Origin: JANXLO01 sp038231295 | GTDB taxonomy: Bacteria > Armatimonadota > Chthonomonadetes > Chthonomonadales > Chthonomonadaceae | Length of the DNA: 11,359 nucleotides | Direction of reading: 5' to 3' | Assembly (NCBI GenBank): GCA_038231295.1 | Contig: JBBRLP010000157.1 | Span: forward strand, 1-11,359 | Shown here: positions 1 through 7,442 of the stretch, in pieces | Layout: the number at the start of each line of letters is the position of its first letter | How positions within the stretch are numbered: position 1 is the stretch's first letter | Position numbers and translations under genes: made by a program | Notes under the pieces: generated by a model | Database searches by the model: none | The model's input: only the letters and a program-made list of their open reading frames with translations | Told to the model about the DNA's origin: nothing

Positions 1-13
1 CTTCTGTCTGACA

Positions 14-171
14 GCGGAGTGAACTCCTCTGCTGTATGGCCTGCGGCCGAGTTTCCTTCGGAAACGTTCGTGCTGACAGGGACTGCCTTCTCCCTTCACA
101 CCATTTGTGGCGAAGGGAGACGTCCGCAGGACGTTTGGCCGAAGGTCACCCAGCGGAGGAGTTCACTCCGC
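14..171. repeat. Cluster of short hairpins bounded by a 16-bp inverted repeat
   Basis: The stretch downstream of the DUF1854 gene has no convincing gene but is full of inverted repeats. The outer arms 14-29 and 156-171 are perfect 16-nt reverse complements. Between them lie 38-41/45-48 (GGCC, loop TGC), 51-56/60-65 (GTTTCC, loop TTC), 89-97/112-120 (TCTCCCTTC with its complement) and 120-125/129-134 (ACGTCC, loop GCA). The outer arms are also nearly self-complementary (GGAGT-GA-ACTCC). No T-tract follows any stem on the minus strand, so none is a classical terminator for the operon that ends at 254. It could be a dispersed extragenic palindrome family or a structured 3' region; copy number cannot be judged from this window. 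Confidence 0.6.
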
Positions 172-253
172 CGAAACTGTGTACGTATAGAAGAGGTCGC
201 CTGCGTAAGGTGAGTAATGAATTCCGAAGGGCAACCCAAAGATTTGAATTACC

Positions 254-727
254 TCAGAGAATGGCGGCGATGTAGGCGCGACTTGGTGGGTCGAGCAGGG
301 TTACGTTGGGTATCTCGAAGCGGTTGCCGTCCACATCCAGCAGAAGCAGATGGGTGTCGGTGATCCACTGCGCGTTCTCCTGAAGGCTCTGCGTGACGAA
401 ATCCCGCTGTCCCCTGTCTGTCGCGACGGTCCAGTAGGTCGCGCCGTACTCCTGCCGGGCGTGCAGGATGCGGGCGACCGTCGCGGTCAGATAGCGCTGT
501 TGCAGTTCCCGCTCTATCGCCCCCCACGAGGCTGATGGCAGGTCTTGGGGGTTCTGCACGACGGTGATCTCCTCGCCTTTGCCGTTCATCAGGGCGAGAT
601 AGGCGTTGGGGTGCGTCAGCGGCGCGGCCCAGACGGGCTTGACGCTCAGATAGGATTTCTCCTCCCCGACCGTCAGCCGCAGACGCTCCTTCGGCTCGTA
701 GAACAGATTCAGTTCCTCTGGTTTCAT
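254..727 (-). CDS. DUF1854 family protein, partner of the upstream ABC exporter
   Basis: This 157-residue soluble protein matches the DUF1854 pattern as I know it: an acidic N-terminus, a middle segment of the type NAYLALMNGKGEEITVVQNP, a helix rich in RE/L (residues about 70-90), then YWTVATDRG, and a C-terminal strand with LLLDVDGNRFEIPN followed by LDPPSRAYI. The family is functionally uncharacterised. It occurs next to, or fused to, ABC exporters, and in some bacteria the pair sits by cyanophycin genes. It has no signal peptide or membrane segment, so it probably acts in the cytoplasm. The ATG is preceded by GGAGG with a 5-nt spacer. The gene begins 10 nt after the exporter's stop codon, so the two are co-transcribed and translation is probably coupled. 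The biochemical role is unknown; regulating or binding substrate for the exporter is inference only. Confidence 0.85.
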   Translation of the reverse strand: MKPEELNLFYEPKERLRLTVGEEKSYLSVKPVWAAPLTHPNAYLALMNGKGEEITVVQNPQDLPSASWGAIERELQQRYLTATVARILHARQEYGATYWTVATDRGQRDFVTQSLQENAQWITDTHLLLLDVDGNRFEIPNVTLLDPPSRAYIAAIL

Positions 728-737
728 GGCTTCCTCC

Positions 738-2939
738 CTACTCTCCTACGCCGAGTATCTGCGTGACCTGGCTCTGCGTCTCGACAAGGCTGTGAAAGAC
801 GCCCTTCTTCTCCATGAGTTCGGCATGGGTTCCGATTTCGACGATCTGCCCCTTCTCCATAACGATGAGCCGACTGGCGTTTCGCAAAGTGGAGAGACGA
901 TGCGCGATGGCAAAGGTCGTGCGGCCCTGAATCAGCCGCCCGATGGCCTCCTGTATCTGCTTCTCCGTCTCCACGTCTACGGAAGAGGTCGCCTCGTCCA
1001 GGATCAGGATACGCGGGTTGTGCAGAATGGCGCGGGCAATGGAGACTCGCTGCCGTTCGCCGCCCGACAATTTCGCCCCGCGCTCCCCCACCATCGTATT
1101 GTAGCCGTCGGGCTTGCTCAGGATGAAGTTGTGCGCGTTCGCCGCCCGCGCCGCCTCCATGATCTCGTCCAGGCTCGCGCCCGGTTTGCCGTAGGCGATG
1201 TTCTCGGCTATCGTGCCGTTGAAGAGAAACGGCTCCTGAAGCACGATGCCGACCTGACGGCGCATGGCCTGTAGTTCCATGTCCCGGTAGTCTATGCCAT
1301 CTATGAGGATGCGGCCTGCGTCAGGCTCGTAGAAGCGGCAGAGCAGGTTGATCGTGGTAGACTTGCCCGCGCCCGACTTCCCGACCAGACCGATCATCTC
1401 GCCGGGTTTGGCGGTGAAGTTCATGCTTTTGAGGACCGGATTGGACTTGTCGTAGCCAAACCGCACATTCTCAAAGGTCACCTCCCCGACAATCGGCGGA
1501 CAGGTCGTCGAGCGCGTGTACGCCTCCTTCTCGGTGTCCATGATCTCGAAGATGCGGTCGGCCCCCGCCATCGCCCGCCCGAACCAGTTGTTGACCTGCG
1601 CGAACCACTGCATCGGGCCGTAGATGAGGCCCAGGAACTGGTGCATCTTCCAGAAGTCGCCCAGCGACAACTGGCCGCGATAGACCATCACCCCGCCGAC
1701 TGTCCAGTTGATGAGCGCTCCGAGGCTGGTGAAGAAACTCATGGCCCCGAAGACGGTAAACCAGCGGTTGTCGGCCTGTACTCCGGCATCGCGCAACTCT
1801 TTGTTGCGCTGCAGGAAGCGGTTGTTCTCGTGATCCTCCTGCGCGAAGGCTTTCACGACCCGAATCCCGCTCAACGACTCGTTCAAATGGATATGGAATC
1901 GCGCCCACTTCTGCCCCACGCGGTGGTACATCTGCGAGACAGGCTTCCAGAAGATGCCGCTGAGAATGAAGACGACCGGCAGCGGGGCGAGAATACAGAG
2001 CGTCAGCTTGACATTGATGGAAAGCATGAAGACGCTCAGGCCCACCAGCAGCAGGACATTCGTGACCAGATAGGGCAGACCGTCCACCAGAAAACCCCAG
2101 ACACGGTCGGTGTCCTGCGTCACGCGGCTGGTGATCGCCCCAACCTGTTTCTTGTCGAAGTAACTCAGTTGGAGGAACTCGATAGCGCGGTAGACACTGC
2201 TCCGCAGGTCGGCAGCGATGCTGCCCGCGAGGAAGGCGATCAGACGGCCGTTGATGATCTGCACGACGCAGTTGACCGCGAGCGTCGCCAGCCAGAGGCC
2301 CATGAGCGTCCAGAGCAGGCTGAGGTTGCGGTGCGGGGTCAGCACCCCGTCAATCAGTGCGCCCTGAATGGCGGGCGGGGCGAGACTCAGCGCGGTCATC
2401 ACCAGCGACAGCAGGGTGAGGGTGATGGCCTGCTTGCGGTAGGGCTTCAGATAGAGCGCGATGCGCCCCATCGTTTTGGAGCGATTGACGCAGGCCGGAC
2501 AGATGCCGTCCTTCTCCGGCAACAGACGGTTGCATTTCGCGCAGCGCGTCCGCTCCTGTTTCAGATTGATACTGAGCGGCTCGCCCTTCGACAACTGCTC
2601 GATGCCCCGCGCCGCCTCGGAAAACTGCGCGGAGACGGTGCTGGAGTAGGTGAGAACAGGAAAGAAATCGCCGTTCTTCGCAGTGATCTCCAGACGGCCT
2701 CCCCCGACAAGCGGCTCGTTGCGGGCCTCTTTGATCTCGGCAGTGGGAATCTGAAACGTCACGACGCCGTTCGTTTCGCGCACCCGCACGGTCTCGGCAG
2801 TGACTTCCAGGGTGCGCTGTCCGTAGACGCTGTTCTCGGCAAAATCGGCTTCCAGTTGGATAAGCAGGTCTTCCCGCAGGAACGCAGGCAGCGGGACCTG
2901 CTTCTCCCCTTCCGGCGGCGTAGACTCCATGACAGACAT
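738..2939 (-). CDS. ABC transporter, exporter-type permease/ATPase with zinc-ribbon motif (DUF1854-associated)
   Basis: This 733-residue half-transporter should work as a homodimer in the inner membrane. Residues 1-130 form a soluble N-terminal extension of unknown function. A C133-x2-C136-x10-C147-x2-C150 cluster follows, reading like a zinc ribbon or rubredoxin knuckle. The exporter membrane domain spans about 160-460 with some six hydrophobic segments. The nucleotide-binding domain is complete: Walker A GKSGAGKST (520-528), Q-loop Q568, signature LSGGE (624-628), Walker B ILILDEA (644-650) and switch H680, so it should hydrolyse ATP. An upstream in-frame methionine at 3011 exists. I chose 2939 because AAGGAGGT lies 6 nt before it and the extra 24 residues overlap the leader terminator. 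Substrate is not evident; family members with DUF1854 partners have been linked to cyanophycin metabolism, but no such genes are seen here. It is transcribed from the promoter near 3284-3313 through a structured leader. Confidence 0.9.
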   Translation of the reverse strand: MSVMESTPPEGEKQVPLPAFLREDLLIQLEADFAENSVYGQRTLEVTAETVRVRETNGVVTFQIPTAEIKEARNEPLVGGGRLEITAKNGDFFPVLTYSSTVSAQFSEAARGIEQLSKGEPLSINLKQERTRCAKCNRLLPEKDGICPACVNRSKTMGRIALYLKPYRKQAITLTLLSLVMTALSLAPPAIQGALIDGVLTPHRNLSLLWTLMGLWLATLAVNCVVQIINGRLIAFLAGSIAADLRSSVYRAIEFLQLSYFDKKQVGAITSRVTQDTDRVWGFLVDGLPYLVTNVLLLVGLSVFMLSINVKLTLCILAPLPVVFILSGIFWKPVSQMYHRVGQKWARFHIHLNESLSGIRVVKAFAQEDHENNRFLQRNKELRDAGVQADNRWFTVFGAMSFFTSLGALINWTVGGVMVYRGQLSLGDFWKMHQFLGLIYGPMQWFAQVNNWFGRAMAGADRIFEIMDTEKEAYTRSTTCPPIVGEVTFENVRFGYDKSNPVLKSMNFTAKPGEMIGLVGKSGAGKSTTINLLCRFYEPDAGRILIDGIDYRDMELQAMRRQVGIVLQEPFLFNGTIAENIAYGKPGASLDEIMEAARAANAHNFILSKPDGYNTMVGERGAKLSGGERQRVSIARAILHNPRILILDEATSSVDVETEKQIQEAIGRLIQGRTTFAIAHRLSTLRNASRLIVMEKGQIVEIGTHAELMEKKGVFHSLVETQSQVTQILGVGE

Positions 2940-3009
2940 AATGCGACCTCCTTGCAGTAACGGAACAAACCAGAGCGAAAAGTGGGTCGGGAAGGGAGCA
3001 GGAGGCAAC

Positions 3010-3060
3010 AAAAAGGCCGCAGGCTCCGCTTCGCAGTAGTGCGTTGCGCCTGTGGCTTTC
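3010..3060 (-). terminator. Intrinsic terminator inside the ABC operon leader (attenuator)
   Basis: Read on the minus strand, GCCACAGGC (3056-3048) pairs with GCCTGCGGC (3024-3016), with one A/C mismatch. The apex holds a further CGCA-CTAC-TGCG hairpin. A five-T run follows (3014-3010). It sits about 70 nt before the ATG of the ABC exporter and well after the promoter, so it can only act as a conditional terminator for that operon. Its 5' arm overlaps a segment that can pair with the leader domain (see the leader entry). No gene lies between the promoter and this terminator. Confidence 0.72.
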
Positions 3061-3277
3061 GGCGGGGATCAGGAGTGGGTGAAAAGGGTTAGGGAATGAT
3101 TCCTCCGAAAGTCAGGCAGCAGGTTTCCGGCATGCCGATGCCAGCCTTGCGACGAGTCGCAAACCGGCCAGGCATTGCACACAGGTTGGAAAACGTGCGA
3201 ATATCTATCATAAACGTGTGCTTTGCCAGGTCGCGACTTCTTCGCGCCCTGCCTCCTTTCGGGGAATTGGGCAATAC
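3048..3277 (-). promoter_or_regulatory. Candidate riboswitch/attenuator leader RNA of the ABC-DUF1854 operon
   Basis: The leader starts near 3277 and runs about 340 nt to the start codon. A long-range helix closes it: 3263-3267 pairs with 3099-3103, 3256-3262 with 3105-3111 and 3249-3254 with 3114-3119, 18 base pairs with small bulges. Inside lie hairpins CGCGA/TCGCG (3232-3236/3242-3246), GCACAC/GTGTGC (3177-3182/3216-3221) and TTGCGA/TCGCAA (3147-3152/3157-3162), the last extended by ATGCC/GGCAT. The 3' strand of the closing helix has an alternative partner: CTTTCGG (3105-3111) also matches CCGAAAG at 3056-3062, and the adjacent GCCTG (3113-3117) matches CAGGC at 3048-3052. This 12-pair alternative would consume the terminator's 5' arm. 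The arrangement predicts a switch: closing helix formed, terminator on; helix open, read-through. I do not recognise the aptamer class, so the ligand is unknown. Confidence 0.68.
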
Positions 3278-3283
3278 TCGCAT

Positions 3284-3313
3284 AGTATAACCCGGTCTGC
3301 CGCCAGTTGTCAA
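3284..3313 (-). promoter_or_regulatory. Sigma-70 type promoter of the ABC-DUF1854 operon
   Basis: On the minus strand a perfect TTGACA (3313-3308) is followed after 18 nt by TATACT (3289-3284), five of six matches to the -10 consensus. Transcription should start near 3277, just ahead of the first strand of the leader's closing helix. The near-consensus sequence suggests strong constitutive initiation, with control left to the leader. Confidence 0.8.
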
Positions 3314-3684
3314 CCCAAAGCGGCCTCGACTGCGTGAAATTTGTTTTAAGAGTGGCGAGGGGTGAAACCCTTTGCTCTTTCCGGCCACGGAAACGCCCTC
3401 CGACACAAGCCGACAAAGTTACGGGATATTCCCCCAAAAACTAAGTACAGACACGTATAGACCATGAAGAAGGGTCGTGGTATCCTGTATATAGTGGTAT
3501 GAAAAAATGACCTCGAACCGGAGAGGAACGAGGTCGAAACGAAACATAACTGGTGCTACTCTATAAAACCACAAAAACGCGAAAAAATGCACCCTAACAA
3601 GGCTTTTTTATCGCACTCGGAGAAAAAAGTTCGGAAAGCAGTGAAAAATACACTGCAAAGACCTGTTTAGCAGGGACATGCGCG
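3314..3684. other. AT-rich non-coding interval between the protease terminator and the ABC promoter
   Basis: No reading frame here looks coding. Possible reading frames at 3069-3437 on the minus strand mostly fall in the leader RNA and have no recognisable protein character. The interval holds a hairpin GCAGTG-AAAAATA-CACTGC (3638-3656) and a minus-strand terminator at 3502-3535. A short RNA made between the two terminators is possible, but I see no convincing promoter for it. Confidence 0.5.
3502..3535 (-). terminator. Intrinsic terminator, minus strand
   Basis: On the minus strand GACCTCG (3535-3529) and CGAGGTC (3515-3509) form a 7-bp stem with a 13-nt loop, followed by a six-T run (3507-3502). 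It lies 150 nt beyond the stronger terminator of the protease gene and upstream of the ABC promoter. It could be a back-up terminator for the protease transcript, insulating the next promoter, or the end of an unidentified small RNA. Confidence 0.6.
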
Positions 3685-3718
3685 AAAAGAAGCGGGCCTT
3701 TATGGCCCGCTTCTTTTT
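3685..3718. terminator. Strong bidirectional terminator downstream of the protease gene
   Basis: A perfect 14-bp stem, AAAAGAAGCGGGCC (3685-3698) with its complement (3704-3717), encloses the loop TTTAT. The arms end in A and T runs, so it should work in both directions. On the minus strand it lies about 160 nt after the stop codon of the Tricorn-like protease and is its likely transcript end. No plus-strand gene ends here. Confidence 0.9.
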
Positions 3719-3842
3719 GTCTGCCCTCCGTACCAACGATCTCTGAAAGGGAACGTCGGCACAGAATCACTTGCACTCGCAACGCTATTGCCCCATCAGC
3801 CTTCCATTCCCTCTTGGCCCATTATCGCTGAAAATGCCTGCT

Positions 3843-3876
3843 CCCCCAGAATTGGGGGTTGGGGGCGAATTGGGGG
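3843..3876. repeat. G-tract repeat just after the protease stop codon
   Basis: Three G5 tracts (3854-3858, 3861-3865, 3872-3876) occur, two of them within the direct repeat GAATTGGGGG (3849-3858 and 3867-3876). A C5 tract at 3843-3847 forms CCCCCA-GAAT-TGGGGG with the first. The rest of 3719-3842 shows nothing I can name. It may be a dispersed intergenic element or a partial G-quadruplex motif; only three full tracts are present. Confidence 0.5.
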
Positions 3877-3880
3877 CTGG

Positions 3881-6800
3881 CTATTTCCCCATGAGCAGGG
3901 AGATGGCTTTTTCTAGCTGTGGGTCGCGCTGGGCGAGCCAGTCGTCGTTGGTGAGCGGGACAAGCACATCCGGCTGTTCGCCCATGTCCTCCATCGGAGA
4001 GCCATCGGCGCGGAAGACGCCACTGCCAGGCATACGCACCGACGTGCCATCCACCAGCGACCAGCCCGAAGTCCAGATGACATAGCCGGGAGTCGGCGTC
4101 CCGACCAGTTTGGCGAGACCGGCGGCACGCATTCCGTAGGGGAACATCTCCGCATTCGAGTAGGAGTGGTCGTTCATCAGCACCACGATCGGTTTCTTCC
4201 AGCCGCGTCCGGGAGCGGGGCCGGGATAGCCGTCACGCGGGAAGTAGGTTCCGTACGGTTTCGTGCCGAGCCAGTTGATGAGCGTGTCCGAGATATTGCC
4301 GCCGCCGTTGTTGCGAACGTCAATGATGACCCCGGCCTTGCCCTCCGCGTACTCGTAAAGCTCCTTTTCGAAGAGGTCCTGATTTGTCCCGCCCATTCCG
4401 GCGATATGCACATAAGCGAGCTGTCCCTTGCTCTCCGTCTCCACCATCTTCTGCGCGAGTTCGATGCGGTTACGGTAGTGAATATCGTTCCACTCTCCTA
4501 CCGTCAGCGCCTTGTACTTCACCGTTCGCGCTCCGTCCCGCCCCGGCTTGCTGTTCACCAGCAGTACGAAGTCCCGGTCGCCCTTATCGTTCAAGAGCGT
4601 GAACAGGTTCTCGTCGAGCGTCACGTCCTTGCCGTCTACCGCGACGATGTACTCGCCGGGTTTGATGCGCGTGGCCTCGTAGGAGCCGGGAGCGCGTTTC
4701 GGCACCTCCCGCACCCGGACACCGGGGCCGTCGTAGCTGTAGTCGAAGTAGATGCCGAGGTTATAGGTCGTCGGGCCGGCGTACGTCCGTGCGCCCGGCC
4801 CCACTTCCGAGTGGCTCGCCTCCAGTTCACCTATCATCATATTGAGCAGTGTGGCGAATTCGTCCTTTGTGCCGACGCCATCCAGAAGCGGTTCGTAGCG
4901 GGCGCGGATACCGGCCCAGTCGCGTCCGTGGAAGTTCGGATCGTAGAAGCGGCGGTTGTAGCCGCGCCAGAACTCGACGAAGGCCGCCCTGCGCTCGGCC
5001 ACCACATCGCGGTTCCAGCGGGCGACAAAGGTGACCTGCGCGAGAATGTTGTTGACCATCGTGTAGGTGTAGAGGCCGCCGGATTTGAGCAGATAGAGTT
5101 TGCCGCTGTCCGGGGAGACGCTCAGATGCTCCACTCCGCCGCCGGTTCCCAGCTTCCGCACCTCTTTGCCGTCGTAGCTTGCTGTCCAGGCGTCCCCTGC
5201 GGAGACAAAGAAGATTTTGCCGTCGGCAGTGACCGTCAGGTCGCCCTGCGGCATCTGCCCGGCAATTTTACGGATGCGGTACTGCGTGTCCGTAAAGTCA
5301 ACATCCACCGCAACGGGCGCTTTGGGCTTCTCCCACTTCATCTCCAGCTCTTCCGCAGGCGCCGATTCCGGCTTGAGCGGCAACACGTAGAGGCCCGCAC
5401 CCTGCCGGTCGGAGGCGAAGAAGAGATATTTTCCATCCGGTGACCAGAACGGCTGGCCGTGAAAGGAGTTCAGGCGGGTGACATTGACCGGACTGCCCGT
5501 TCCATCAGCCCGCATGATCCAGAGATTCCGCCCGCTCGATTCGATGCCGGGGCGTGTGTAGGCGATCCATTTCATGTCCGGCGACCAGGCGAGGTCGCCC
5601 TGTGCGGCTGTCGGGAGCGCGAGAATGCGCTTCGGCGCGACGTTCGCCTGATCAGGAGCCGTCGGTTTGACGTAGAAACCGCCGGGGCTGTCCGCTCCGA
5701 CCGGGCCACTCACCCAGAAGCCGAGCCACTTGTTATCAGGCGAGAGGCGCGGGCTGGAGGCGTCTTGATTGCCACTCCAGATCGGTTTGACCGTCTTCGT
5801 CGCGACTTCGAGGGAGTAGACGCGGTCGTTGTTCTCCCGGTCAGAGACGAAGTAGAGCGTCTTGCCATCCGGCGACCAGACGAAATCGCGGTCGGAGCCG
5901 GGATAGTCGGTGAGACGGGTGGCATCGTCCGCGCCGCGTGTCTTGGGCTTGTCCAGCGGAATCGTCCAGAGGTCACCGCGCACGCCGAACGCGAACGTCT
6001 TGCCATCCGGGCTGATCTCGGCCTCCGTCGCGCCACCGGTCAGCGTCTCGTTCTGGACGGTATTGAGTTTGTCGCCTGCCCCGCCGTAAAGAACGATGCG
6101 CTCCGGTTTGGCGGCTCCCTTCCGCAGCAGGTAGAGGTCTTTTTCGTACTCGAAGGCGGTGTCGCCGGACTGCGTGGAGACGACAGGATAGCGCACACTT
6201 CCGCCGACAAAATGGGTGAGCTGCTTCGGCTTCCCGCCGGACGCAGGGAACGCCCAGAGATTGGGAGTGCGGAGAGCGGAGTCCTGGAGGCGGGGCAGGG
6301 GCTTGTTCAGCCACTGCGCGTTCGGCGTCGGTTCCCCGACGGTCACCGCGACAATGGTCTTGTTGTCCGGCAGATAGTGGGGCCAGAGGTTCTGGCGGTC
6401 GTTACTGGTCAGGGCGGTGCGTTTGCCCGTCTGGGCGTCCATCGTCCATATCTGCGCGGCGGCGGAGCCGGTGTAGCGCGGGCGTGTCCAGGGAAACCCG
6501 TAGCGCTGAAAGACCAGGTTCTTGCCGTCGGGAGACCAGGCGGCTCTGGCAAGGGTGTCCTGATCCTCTGTCAGCTTTTTGATCCGCAGCGTGACGACAT
6601 CGAGCGTATAGAGGGTGCTGTTCGGATTGTCGTAGGAGGTCGCGAAGAGCAGGTACTTGCCATCCGGTGACCAGTCCGTTGCGATCTCCGCGTTCGAGGA
6701 GAAGGTCATCTGCCGGGAGTCGCCACCCATCGCGGGAACGATGTAGATGTCCCAGTTGCCGTTTCGCATGGAGGAGTAGGCGACCCAGCGGCCATCGGGC

Positions 6801-7057
6801 GAGAAGATGGGATAGGCATCCAGTTCTTCGTGGCTGGTCAGGGGAATCGCGTGTCCGCCGGTGGCGTCGGAAATCCAGACATCGCCGCGCCAGACAAAGG
6901 AGAGCCGTTTGCCGTCCGGGGAGAGGGCAGGCATTCGCGCCCCGACCATCGTTTTTTGTTCCGGGGGCGGAAGCTGCGCCCAGGTGCACTGGGCAACACA
7001 CAGCAACAGGCCGCATAGGGTGGCCTGAGCAGCCAGAGCTGCAAAGCGTTTCATCAT
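3881..7057 (-). CDS. Secreted Tricorn-type S41 serine protease with beta-propeller and PDZ-like domains
   Basis: The 1058-residue product begins with a signal peptide (MMKR, hydrophobic stretch, likely cleavage after TWA near residue 27), so it probably works outside the cytoplasm, unlike archaeal Tricorn. Residues about 35-560 carry at least eight PD40/WD40-like strands of the form WSPDGKYLFFASD, the propeller that gates substrate in this family. A helical core domain follows, with S748-H749 in GELEASHSEV, then a PDZ-like segment (about 765-850). The S41 catalytic domain has DVRNNGGGN, the nucleophile S967 in NDHSYSNAE, and E1027 in GEQPD. These correspond well to the Tricorn tetrad Ser745, His746, Ser965 and Glu1023, so the enzyme should be active. 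It likely degrades oligopeptides. The start has GAGG about 9 nt upstream; ATG at 7054 is an equal alternative. It is a single-gene unit ending at the 3685-3718 terminator. Confidence 0.93.
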   Translation of the reverse strand: MMKRFAALAAQATLCGLLLCVAQCTWAQLPPPEQKTMVGARMPALSPDGKRLSFVWRGDVWISDATGGHAIPLTSHEELDAYPIFSPDGRWVAYSSMRNGNWDIYIVPAMGGDSRQMTFSSNAEIATDWSPDGKYLLFATSYDNPNSTLYTLDVVTLRIKKLTEDQDTLARAAWSPDGKNLVFQRYGFPWTRPRYTGSAAAQIWTMDAQTGKRTALTSNDRQNLWPHYLPDNKTIVAVTVGEPTPNAQWLNKPLPRLQDSALRTPNLWAFPASGGKPKQLTHFVGGSVRYPVVSTQSGDTAFEYEKDLYLLRKGAAKPERIVLYGGAGDKLNTVQNETLTGGATEAEISPDGKTFAFGVRGDLWTIPLDKPKTRGADDATRLTDYPGSDRDFVWSPDGKTLYFVSDRENNDRVYSLEVATKTVKPIWSGNQDASSPRLSPDNKWLGFWVSGPVGADSPGGFYVKPTAPDQANVAPKRILALPTAAQGDLAWSPDMKWIAYTRPGIESSGRNLWIMRADGTGSPVNVTRLNSFHGQPFWSPDGKYLFFASDRQGAGLYVLPLKPESAPAEELEMKWEKPKAPVAVDVDFTDTQYRIRKIAGQMPQGDLTVTADGKIFFVSAGDAWTASYDGKEVRKLGTGGGVEHLSVSPDSGKLYLLKSGGLYTYTMVNNILAQVTFVARWNRDVVAERRAAFVEFWRGYNRRFYDPNFHGRDWAGIRARYEPLLDGVGTKDEFATLLNMMIGELEASHSEVGPGARTYAGPTTYNLGIYFDYSYDGPGVRVREVPKRAPGSYEATRIKPGEYIVAVDGKDVTLDENLFTLLNDKGDRDFVLLVNSKPGRDGARTVKYKALTVGEWNDIHYRNRIELAQKMVETESKGQLAYVHIAGMGGTNQDLFEKELYEYAEGKAGVIIDVRNNGGGNISDTLINWLGTKPYGTYFPRDGYPGPAPGRGWKKPIVVLMNDHSYSNAEMFPYGMRAAGLAKLVGTPTPGYVIWTSGWSLVDGTSVRMPGSGVFRADGSPMEDMGEQPDVLVPLTNDDWLAQRDPQLEKAISLLMGK

Positions 7058-7442
7058 TCGTGAGAACCTCGGTTGGAGTTTGCGCCTGCGGGACGGATTG
7101 CCAGCGCAGGCAGGTACCAGACTATTATTGCAGAAAAGTCGGGCGAGAGGCCACCTTGCGGGAACCGCTGGCTTGTCGCAAAATCATTAGACACCTTCCG
7201 TCCCAAAACCGCTCACTTTTTTCCGACGCCTCCCTGCGCTCTGCCGAGAACCTCCGCACCGGTCACCGGGCAGCGGACTTTTCGCCTTTCGAGCGGCCCA
7301 CCCTGCTATTTGCGAACCTTCTTCCGCGCTGAAACGATATGTTAGAGGGAGACGCTGTCGTCTCTGCAAACGCGCCACACCCGGCGCGGCAAATTTACGG
7401 CCCTGTCGCTGCAAAAAAGGCGTGGACAGGCTGGAGGGCAGT
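7058..7442. other. Divergent intergenic region between the protease and YitT genes
   Basis: No gene is supported in these 385 nt. It must contain the promoters of both neighbours, but I see no clear -35/-10 pair. Inverted repeats visible are 7084-7090/7105-7111 (GCCTGCG, in the protease 5' UTR), 7349-7354/7359-7364 (GAGACG-CTGT-CGTCTC) and 7371-7376/7383-7388 (CGCGCC-ACACCC-GGCGCG). The last two lie just upstream of the YitT gene and may be in its leader or be operator sites. Confidence 0.5.

Noticed and set aside
2940..3011. Longer start of the ABC exporter at 3011
   Set aside because: It would overlap the leader terminator, whereas ATG 2939 has a perfect AAGGAGGT 6 nt upstream.
3120..3140. 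Resemblance of GCCGGAAACCTGC on the minus strand to the cobalamin B12 box
   Set aside because: The box would need a deletion, and the other conserved cobalamin riboswitch elements (GGGAA...GGTG and the GCCACTG segment) are not found in the leader.
3069..3437. Minus-strand reading frames of 105-122 codons upstream of the ABC exporter
   Set aside because: They cross the promoter and the structured leader, have no Shine-Dalgarno or recognisable protein pattern, and two frames overlap each other without either looking coding.
3464..3502. Twelve-residue plus-strand peptide MKKGRGILYIVV as a leader peptide
   Set aside because: There is no Shine-Dalgarno sequence and no plus-strand gene downstream for thousands of bases.
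1641..6670. Long plus-strand open frames opposite the ABC exporter and the protease (1641-2960, 4166-5443, 5459-6670)
   Set aside because: They are antisense shadows of GC-rich coding DNA; the minus-strand products have clear domains and catalytic motifs.
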